DNA from: Cristatella mucedo
Lineage: Eukaryota; Bryozoa; Phylactolaemata; Cristatellidae
DNA: 64,000 bases
Direction: 5' to 3'
NCBI GenBank assembly: GCA_009760855.2
Contig: WPIO01000063.1
Coordinates: forward strand, 475,001-539,000
In this document: piece after piece, positions 56,676-64,000 of the stretch
Layout of the letters: every line of letters begins with the position of its first letter
Position numbering within the stretch: the stretch's first letter is position 1
Made by a program: the position numbers and the translations under genes
Notes under the pieces: model-generated
What the model saw: the letters and a program-made list of their open reading frames with translations, nothing else
What the model was told of the DNA's origin: nothing
Databases searched by the model: none

Positions 56676-57475
56676 AATAAAAACAATAGTAATAATAACA
56701 TTAATAATGCACTTGATAAAGCAGCCTCTGAGAATTCGATCTCTCTGTATGGGTTTTACATTTGCTGCAAAGGGAAATGCAATTGAATGGTGATTAATAT
56801 TATACTTGATAAGCAAACAAAGTAACATGGTTAGGCGTGACATGCAAAGGATCAGCATGCAAGTGTGATCGGTGGCAGCATGCACAGTCTTAGCAGGCAT
56901 TAGCTCGTGAAGGACGAATCACAGGGACCCACTAAATGCTGTCCTAAATAGGTGTGTTTGTAACTTCTTTTTAAATGCTATCAAGTCGGGGATGTTCTGA
57001 TGCAAATCGGGAGGGAGGTCCAGGCTTTGGGAGCATACGAACTAAATGCACGGTCTCCAAAGGATTTGAGCTTTGTACGAGGTATTTGTAGACTGATGGA
57101 TTCCGAAAAGCGGCTGGTACGATGCTTGGCCTTTTAGATGAGTAGATCTGAGAGATTGGCTTGAGCCATAGAATGAAGGGACCTAAAAGTGAGCGACAAA
57201 ACCTTGAAGTCAATCTGTTGCTTGACTGGTAGCCAGTGCAGGTCGGCGAGAAGTGGAGTAATGTGGCAACTGCCATGCTCACTGCAGACAAGCCTCGCTG
57301 CAGAGTTTTGCACCAGCTGCAGTCGCCTGATCGCACATGCCGGTAGGCCAGTAAGCAGTGAGTCGCACAAGTCGAGACGGAATGTCACGAATGCATTGAC
57401 CATCTTGGACGTGGTATCCTTATCTAAACAAGCCCGAATTTTAGCAATGTTATGAAACTGAAAATAGGCATTTTT
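56676..57475 (-). pseudogene. LINE family A, 5'-truncated insertion
   Basis: Counterpart of 39,069-39,862. AAT-type tail (56,676-56,708), 3'UTR, and an 89-codon minus frame (57,403-57,134) reading VNAFVTFRLDLCDSLLTGLPACAIRRLQLVQNSAARLVCSEHGSCHITPLLADLHWLPVKQQIDFKVLSLTFRSLHSMAQANLSDLL, the cleanest C-terminal block in the window. It begins upstream near the post-palm KIRACLDKDTT region. Confidence 0.85.
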
Positions 57476-57477
57476 GA

Positions 57478-57990
57478 CTGAAAATCAGCTAGTAATTTTT
57501 CAAGATGACTTAGGTGCTATGTTTTCCAGAGATTTAATATGATAATAGTGACAATTGATTAAATATGGAGCCCTCAGAGACCTTAGTCTCTTTCTAGACA
57601 CTTTACATTTTCTGCAAACAAAGCTCGATCGAATGTGTGTAGCAGTAGCATTTTCAATAAACAAGAGGAGAAACATGTTTAGGGGTTACATGCACATGAT
57701 CAGCACGCAAGTTAGGTTAGTAGCAGCATGCAGAATATCAGTAGGCACAAGCATACCGATGACGAATTACAGGGATCCACTTGGTGCTGTTATAAATAGA
57801 TGCGGTTTAGCTTCTTGTAAATGAGGGCAAGTCGGCAGACGTCGTGACGCTAGTCGGTATTCAGTTTAAGGCTTTGGGACCAAACGAACTAAAATCACGG
57901 TCTCCAAAAGATTTGAGATCTTTACGATGTGTGGGTAACTAGTTAGATTCCGAAAATCCGGTGGTACGAAGGTTTGCCTGGTAGGAGTGT
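57478..57990 (-). pseudogene. LINE subfamily 3' end
   Basis: Counterpart of 39,865-40,380, with linker TAATTTTTCAAGATGACTTAG at 57,493 and the same break into the 140-bp tandem pair. Confidence 0.65.
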
Positions 57991-58190
57991 AAATCCGATA
58001 TTCAAATCCTTCAGCTCTCTCTGGGCACTCCTCCCAAGTTTGTCGTAGACAACTATTTAAGGCCGAGGTCAGGCTTGTTTGGCCCACCCCTCCCCCCCAC
58101 AAGTCATCTATCTCACTCGGTAGCGGTCAATATTGTCAAGCTCAAACCCTTTAGCTCTATCTGGGCACTCCTCCCAAGTTTGTCCTAGCC
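57991..58190. repeat. 140-bp near-tandem pair
   Basis: Same unit pair as 40,381-40,570. It ends in TTTGTCCTAGCC, immediately followed by the hAT left terminus. Confidence 0.7.
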
Positions 58191-58419
58191 CAGGTGTAGG
58201 CAACCCGCGGCACGAGAGCTGCATGCGGCTCTTTCGATTACAAGATGTGGTTCCCCACTTCCATGCGCAAATATTAATAATTATTTTATTTTATTTTCAA
58301 AACTCGTAAACAACATTATACTGCAATAAAACTTTGAACAGGATAAAAACACTCAACAGAGAACAGTGAGAACAGGTGGAGTAGAGAGTATACGGACACC
58401 TGACAACCGCTTGGGCACC

Positions 58420-58677
58420 AGGCACAGCCCCACAGCCGTGCTGTGGCCAGCCCCGTGGCGACGGCTCCATGCTTGCCACTGCCGAAGTGCTGACTGCCTC
58501 CGTCACTGGTCACTACTACCACTCAGCCAGCCACCTAGCGGACGGTAGTGTTCAGTCTTCAGCAAGTCTTTCTCAGGGCTCGGTTCCATGTGTGTTAATT
58601 TAATCGCTTGCGAGAAACAACATTTTTTTCCTTATTTCAAGAAGAAGACGATTTAGAAGCGAATTATCTTCTCAAAG
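58420..58677 (+). promoter_or_regulatory. GC-rich hAT leader and probable 5' exon
   Basis: The part to about 58,560 is GC- and CpG-rich, unlike the AT-rich surroundings, and contains self-complementary runs (CCCCACAGCCGTGCTGTGGC). It is a plausible promoter and first exon. A strong donor, AAAG followed by GTATGTAAG, ends it at 58,677. No TATA box was identified. Confidence 0.5.
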
Positions 58678-59245
58678 GTATGTAAGGGCAAGCGGTGCAC
58701 CTTCGGACGACCTTACCTTCGGAGAGTTTCGATTTAAGTAGGTTAGCGACGGGATACATACCTGCCAAAATTCAAGAGAGTAGCATTTTTTAATGTGGCA
58801 ACACTGTTCTGTTTTTTAGTTATTGGTGCACTGGCTATATATGAATATGAACTATATGTGTTGAGCTTTCTGAATGCATTGTCTGTTTTCAATATTTAAA
58901 ACCTCACATTATTTTACACGTGAAAGTTTCTGAAAATATCCTTTGTTGTACCACCGGACATTCATGTTGTACCTTCGAACGTCCAAAGGTACGAAATGTT
59001 ATTAATTTCGTATACCTTTTTTTTACAGTGACAAGAAGTAAACGTGGCATAAAAATAAAAAATACATGTATGGATAATTAAAGAGAATGATATTGTCCGA
59101 AGGTACACTACTTGTCCACACGTCTTAACGTTTAAAGAAGTTGACTTTTTACAGATTAGCAACTAAAGAAATTAACTATTTGATTAACGGTTTATGAACA
59201 CCGTTTTAGATAGATAAATAAAATTAAAAAAAATATTTATTTCAG
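58678..59245 (+). other. Probable 5'UTR intron of the hAT transposase
   Basis: It begins GTATGTAAG and ends TTTATTTCAG, both close to animal consensus, 13 bases before the transposase ATG. Length 568 bases. Inside are iterated ACCTTCGGAC-type motifs in both orientations. Confidence 0.6.
58699..59106. repeat. Iterated (GT)ACCTTCGGAC motifs
   Basis: Occurrences: ACCTTCGGAC 58,699-58,708; ACCTTCGGAG 58,715-58,724; GTACCACCGGAC 58,948-58,959; GTACCTTCGAAC 58,969-58,980; inverted GTCCAAAGGTAC 58,981-58,992; inverted GTCCGAAGGTAC 59,095-59,106. Copies at 58,969 and 58,981 are head-to-head and form a 24-base imperfect palindrome. hAT transposases are known to bind subterminal repeats, but these lie further in than usual. 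Confidence 0.6.
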
Positions 59246-59258
59246 CTCCGCCACCAGA

Positions 59259-61197
59259 ATGGCATCTGATAAAAAGAAGAGACGAACTGAAGAAGAAAAT
59301 CGAGAATTTAAGCAGGATTGGACGGAGTCGTTTTCGTTAATATGCAACGCAGATGGCCTTCCGACTTGTCTCATTTGCCAAGAAAAACTTGCACACAATA
59401 AGAAGCCAAATTTGAAGAGACACTTCACTACAAAACATACCTGATGCGTTGCTCAGTATCAAACAGGTGACGCACGAAAAAAAGCTCTGACAGAGCTTCA
59501 AAAATACAAACAACAGTCGAGTTCTATGCTAAGTAACTGGGTGCAATCTTCAAATAATGTAAATCTGGAAAGCTTCGCAATATCACTACAAATTGCATAC
59601 AGAGGGAAAACATTCACAGATGGTGAGTTCGTCAAAGATTGTTTCATACTTGGAGCTGAATAACTGTTTCGTGATTTCAAAAACAAAACCAAAATCATGA
59701 AGAAAATAATAAATTTGCCATTATCTGCTAAAACAGTACAAGATAGAACTTCTAAAATGTCTTCAAATGTAACACATATGCAAGTGGAAGACATTCAACT
59801 TGCTTCTGCTTTATCACTTGCTATTGATGAGTCTAGTGACATGAAATGCACAACAAGAGTTACCCTTTTAGTCAGGTATATGTCACCCAAAGGTCCAAAA
59901 GAAGAACTGCTAGGATTGCTGCCGCTCTAAGGGCAAACTCTCTGAGAAGATATAGCAAATGCTGTGCAAAAATGCCTGGACGACTATGGAATCAATTTAA
60001 ATAAAATATTTTCCATAGCAACTGATGGAGCCAGAAGTATGACAGGAATACATAAAGGGGTAACAACGATTCTTCAGCAAAACATTAAACCACAATATTT
60101 TAACGTTGTACTGCATAATTTATCAAGAGGCGCTTTGTGCCCAAACACTTCCGACGAAATAGGTTTAGGTCATGAACTTGGTTATTAAGATCATTAACAG
60201 CATTTTGGCAAAAGCACTCTACCATCGCCAGTTAAAGGAATTTCTTGAAGAAATAGAAAGCCAGTATTCTGACCTACTTCTGCACATAAACGTGCGATGG
60301 CTTTCCAGGTGCAACCTCTTGAAATGTTTTGCTTCTTGCTTGAGTGAAATAAAATCATTCTTCGATGAAAAAGGCAATGTCCAACCCGCATTGAAAGAAG
60401 ACAAATGGCTTCAAAGATTCAAATTCATGGTGGATATCTCAAAGGAACTAAATGAGCTAAATGTAATACTGCAAGGCAAGGCGAGCCCAGCCTATGCCTT
60501 GCTTTGAGAAGTAGCTTGTTTCGAAAATAAATTACTTCCTTTTGTCGAAGACACCGAGAGCGGTAAATTACTTCATTTCGAAAATCTGAAGCAATATCAC
60601 AATGAAACCAATGCAACTATTGACGCGAATTACTTCAGCATTACTGTAAACAAAATGAAGGATGGATTCGCTGAGAGATTTGAGAAATTCACAACAAACG
60701 CAAGTACTCTGGCGTTCATAGTAAATACTCTCAACACTAATACAAATGAGATCAGCAGTGAGCCATTAGGAATTGATTCTGGTTCGCTTCAAATACAATC
60801 GCTGGATTTGTAAACCAATCATTTGTGGAGTGGTTAGTTCACAGAACTCAAGAGATAGTTAGAAGAGTTGGAGGTAGAGATAAGCATGCACTTTAGGCTG
60901 CACAATTGGACAGCTCTAAAAGAAATGCCGCGAGTTAAGGAGCTCATATTTGATGCATGGAATAGTCTTCCAGAATGCTACAGTAAGGTGAAGAAGTTAG
61001 CATTTAAAGTGCTGACGATCTTCATGTCAACCTATCCGTGCAAGCAAGCGTTCTCTTGCATGAATATAGTAAAAAGTCAATTAAGAAGCCAACTAACGAA
61101 AATAAATCGAGAAGCGGGCTTGAAACTGAAAACATTACGTTACGAGCCTGATTTAATGAAACTTTCAAAAGGCATGCAAGGCCAATGCTCCCATTGA
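59259..61197 (+). pseudogene. hAT transposase, decayed full-length
   Basis: The start ATG at 59,259 has a good context (CCACCAGAATGG). Domains in order: a BED-type zinc finger in the first 62 codons (PTCLICQEKLA...RHFTTKH, C-x2-C-x14-H-x4-H); the first catalytic Asp in [11 protein letters not shown] (about 59,810-59,845); the second Asp in IATDGARSMTG (60,018-60,050); a damaged zinc-binding step (HNLSRGALC, where the family usually has HCxxHxxxLC); NVRWLSRCNLLKCF then EIKSFF, with the catalytic Glu region (60,290-60,365); and the C-terminal dimerisation block FMSTYPCKQAFSCMNIVKSQLRS (61,020-61,085), ending at the TGA at 61,195. In-frame stops at 59,442, 59,661, 59,928 and 59,943, a frameshift near 60,170, and further stops at 60,505 and 60,811 make it inactive. 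The length (~640 codons) is normal for GTF2IRD2/ZBED5-like transposases. Confidence 0.88.
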
Positions 61198-61509
61198 TGT
61201 AACAATTGTAAATATCTATTATTCAATAATTATAGTTATATTCTTTTATTTCTAATTTATTATTCTATCAGAGCTAGCTATAAAAAACTGTAACGTGTTT
61301 TGTGCGAAACCCTTATATGTTTTCATATGAATAAATATTATTTTTTTTATTTGAAGCTACTTATTTTAAATCACATATACAAATTTTATACCTAATCCTA
61401 ATCAAATACCCTATTTTTGAAATAAAAATGTTAGTGGCTCTATAAAAACTGGGAACTTTTGTAAATTGTAACTTTTTGCTCTTTCATCTCAAAAGGTTGC
61501 CGACCCCTG

Positions 61510-61630
61510 ACATAAATACTTGTGAAAGAATTTGTTTTTGATTTAAGTGGCTTCATTGTACCGAAGCTGCTCACCTCAGTGCGATCAACGGCTTCCGAAT
61601 ATGAAACAATTATTGTATACACTTACACAT
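61510..61630 (+). repeat. Dispersed non-coding repeat R, partial copy 4
   Basis: AAGTGGCTTCATTGTACCGA, GAAGCTGCTCACCTCAGTGC and GAATATGAAACAATTATTGTA match the middle of copies 2 and 3. The hAT right end cuts it on the left. It fades after 61,625. Confidence 0.7.
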
Positions 61631-61679
61631 TGTAATGACTGTGGTAAATTTGTATAGCATCCGCAAACAGCTCAATATC

Positions 61680-61808
61680 TATCTAGGTATCAATTGTTAA
61701 ACGCCCTAAAAAAAACTGAATCTCATCTAGGCAATTTACCGACGGTACATGTAAAGGGTTAACATGTTTATATTGGGAACATCCGTAAGCAGCAGGCATA
61801 GTGTAAGC

Positions 61809-61859
<51 letters not shown>

Positions 61860-62700
61860 CGAACTACGAATCACGAAGACCCAGTAAATACGGTCATAAA
61901 CAAGCGAGTTCAGGCTTATTTTAAAATTTCGTCATGTCAAGTTACGTTTTGGTGTCCGTTGGTAGTTAGTTTCGGGCTTTGGGAGCACGCAAGCTACAGA
62001 CAAGGTGTCAAAAGTATCGAGGTTCGTATTAGGTATGGATAAACCATTTGATTCCTTAAACCGGGTAGTACGGTTGTTCTCCTGGTAGAGGAGTAGATCT
62101 GATAGGTAGGCTGGAGCCAGAGAATGAAGCGACCTTAAAGTAAGTGACAGAACCTTAAATTCTATGCGCTTTTGATTTGGAGCCACTTTAGGTCGTCGAG
62201 AAGTGATGAGATGTGGCAATTTCAAGGCTAACGACAGATAAGATCAGCATTAGCTGCAGAGGTCTGTGCCAGCTGTAAGCGCCCGATTGCACAGGCCGCT
62301 AGACCAGCAGGCAGTGAGTTACACAAGTCGAGACAGGAGGTCAAAAATGCATGGACCAACTTAGATGTGGCATTCCTGCCTAAACGAGCCCGAATTTTAG
62401 CAACAATATGCAGCGGAAAGTAGGCAGACTTGACTGTGAAGCAGATGTGGTCGTCCAATGAAATATCGCTTTGGAACAGGACACCTACATTACATGCAGA
62501 TTCAACAGGATATATGCAGGCTGAGCCGAGTTTGAGTGTCATGCTTTGCTAATTCTGAGTAACACGTGGTTTGCCCGTGGCTAGTAAGTTGGTTTTATCG
62601 TCATTAAAATTTAGAAAGTTTGCTGCCATCTATGTGCGGATGTCATCAATACATGCTGAGAAAGTGTGTAGTGAATTCGAAGTACTCAAGGGCTGGGGCG
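61680..62700 (-). pseudogene. L2-like LINE subfamily, post-palm RT to 3' end
   Basis: Minus strand. Diverged 3'UTR at 61,690-61,810, then a TA tract inside it, then C-terminal frames (62,225-61,932: KRIEFKVLSLTLRSLHSLAPAYLSDLLLYQENNRTTRFKESNGLSIPNTNLDTF) and the post-palm frame (62,542-62,228: LGSACIYPVESACNVGVLFQSDISLDDHICFTVKSAYFPLHIVAKIRARLGR, KLVHAFLTSCLDLCNSLPAGLAACAIGRLQLAQTSAA). It ends near 62,700 before the palm. Confidence 0.8.
61812..61854. repeat. (TA)n microsatellite
   Basis: About 21 uninterrupted TA units within the LINE 3'UTR. The Tyr-Ile repeats in both flanking frames are artefacts of this tract. Confidence 0.95.
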
Positions 62701-62719
62701 GACAAATCATGCGACTCTA

Positions 62720-64000
62720 CCGAAGGCTGTTGAAGGCAGGTGCTTTTTAGAGTGTTTTTTTTATCGCCACAACTTGAACGTTGTGGCGTCAGTCGGAACT
62801 GAGCTACAGACTTTGGGACGATATGAACTAATGTTGCGGTCTTCAAAGAAATTTAAAATCGTCAGATGTATACCTAAATGACTTTATTTAGAAAAGCTGG
62901 TAACACGATGCCCAGCCTGGTGGGAGAGTACTTCTAATAGGTAGACTAGATCAAGAGAACGAATAGGCCTAACAGTGTTTTCACGAATAATTGAAGTCAA
63001 CATGCTGATCACCCGGAGACAGTAAAAGTAGGCTAGAATTGGCATGGTAGAGAAACCTCGACGATAACTACAGAGCTAGCCAGGCAGCAGAGTTTCGTAC
63101 CAATTGTAAGCGCCTGATTGTGCAGACAGGTAAACGGACGAGAATTGAACGGTACGAACGAGGTGGGGAGATTCAAATGCATAGATCAACTTGGTGAATT
63201 ATTTCAGTTTAAGCAAGTGCAAACCTAAGCAATGTTGTCCAGCTGAAAGTAGTGAGACTTTAATATTCAGCTGCTATGGTCCTCTAGTATGGTGGTCAAG
63301 TTCACTTTTAAACTGAACACACAGAACACTTGATTTAGTGTCAATTTAACAGGAGATATGCTGGAAGTGATGATTTTGATCTTGTTAAAATATCAAGTTT
63401 CTTACTTGCACGTGATTTGCCCATAGCGAGGATGCTGGTTTTATCGTCATTTTATTGGAGAACATTTGCTGCCATCCATGTGGTGATGTCATGTACATTC
63501 GGCATGTTTGTTGCGAGAGTTTCTCGTGCTGCAAAGCTCAGAGGTATCAAGGCGAAGGTACAACTGAGCCTTATACACATCAAACTAAAAGCCCCGATTA
63601 TATTAAGCGATCTCATCAACAATAGAGAGATTAGGAACTGTTAGGACAAGCAGATCAAGCACAAAGAGTGAGGTACTAACTACTGCAGTGATTCCTCAAA
63701 TAATCATTTTCCGCTCACATGATTACTCAGAGAATCTTGTTCAGATACGACTTAAGCGATTGCAGTGCAGTGCCAGGCGTAGCCCTGGCGAGATGGAAGG
63801 CACTCGAAAAGGTCTTGGCGATCAATCTTATCAAATGCCGCAGAAAGATGGAGCGAAACTATAAGAGAGACTGATCTAAAGCCTGCATTCCAGAGAAGGT
63901 CATTATACATCCTAAGTGATGCTGACATTGTTGAGTTATTTCGTAAAGCACCAGACTATACTAGGTGAGCTTGTCTGAATTGTCAAGATAAGAATTCTGC
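62720..64000 (-). pseudogene. LINE subfamily C, RT to C-terminus, running off the window
   Basis: Minus strand. 62,735-63,060 is the C-terminal block (cf. 24,120-24,400). 63,080-63,400 is the post-palm region (the equivalent of ACAIRRLQLV at 63,110, SAYFQLDNIA at 63,240). 63,440-63,640 is the palm region, and 63,680-63,960 covers the GVPQG-LSAAF region. It matches 24,110-25,045 over most of its length and includes about 190 bases deleted there. The 5' end lies beyond 64,000. Confidence 0.7.

Larger units (their letters stand above)
58191..61509 (+). mobile_element. Near-complete hAT transposon (Charlie/Buster-like)
   Basis: The left terminus CAGGTGTAGGCAACC and right terminus GGTTGCCGACCCCTG are imperfect inverted repeats of hAT type. 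Between them lie a GC-rich leader, a probable 5'UTR intron, a decayed transposase and an AT-rich 3' region. The 8-bp flanks differ (TCCTAGCC left, ACATAAAT right), so there is no target-site duplication. The left flank belongs to the LINE/tandem unit and the right flank to repeat R, which suggests the two ends came from different insertions joined by recombination. Length is about 3.3 kb, usual for an autonomous element of this group. Confidence 0.88.

Noticed and set aside
61683-62042. Frames with Tyr-Ile repeats
   Set aside because: Produced by the TA microsatellite at 61,812-61,854.
1-64000. CRISPR array, prophage, operon or bacterial mobile element
   Set aside because: There are no regularly spaced identical repeats with unique spacers, no ribosome-binding-site-led gene runs and no bacterial genes. 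The sequence is of animal nuclear type.

Overview
The window looks like intergenic DNA from an animal nuclear genome. There is no operon structure, no dense coding and no long intact gene. Almost all recognisable content is decayed retrotransposon and DNA-transposon sequence. I cannot name the species: the elements seen (L2/CR1-type LINEs with (AAT)n/(TTA)n tails, and hAT transposons of the Charlie/Buster type) occur widely in invertebrates and fishes. No read-through host gene was recognised. One 258-bp open stretch at 44,915-45,172, behind a good splice acceptor, is the best candidate for a host exon.

Layout. 1-2,460 is mostly unassigned. 2,467-12,950 holds L2-like LINE pieces on both strands: a minus copy at 2,467-4,620, plus-strand 3' ends, and a plus-strand 5' half fused to a 3' tail at 8,760-10,035. 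13,050-16,380 is sparse. 16,380-17,700 is a second LINE family (here 'family B'), interrupted by a tail of the first family ('family A'). 17,710-20,650 is unassigned apart from a microsatellite and a tRNA-like remnant. From 20,655 to 58,190 the window is a mosaic of LINE fragments, dominated by one recurring module: the 5' end of a minus-strand LINE (endonuclease plus 5'UTR) lying head-to-head with a plus-strand reverse-transcriptase fragment. 58,191-61,509 is an almost full-length dead hAT transposon with a 5'UTR intron. 61,510-64,000 returns to minus-strand LINEs.

Large-scale structure. Several kilobase-scale duplications can be traced by eye: an inverted pair (25,045-28,875 with 40,612-44,345), a smaller inverted pair (4,560-5,810 with 35,100-36,400), and direct pairs (31,025-33,600 with 49,609-51,862; 38,840-40,613 with 56,432-58,230). 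Some paralogous copies lack insertions present in others, so 'empty sites' can be read and the relative order of insertion and duplication worked out. No gene appears to work with another here. The interest is in how the repeats were assembled, in a recurrent two-LINE head-to-head unit, in internally deleted LINE derivatives, and in iterated motifs inside the hAT intron. All element assignments come from reading translated motifs and comparing copies by eye; no database search was possible.
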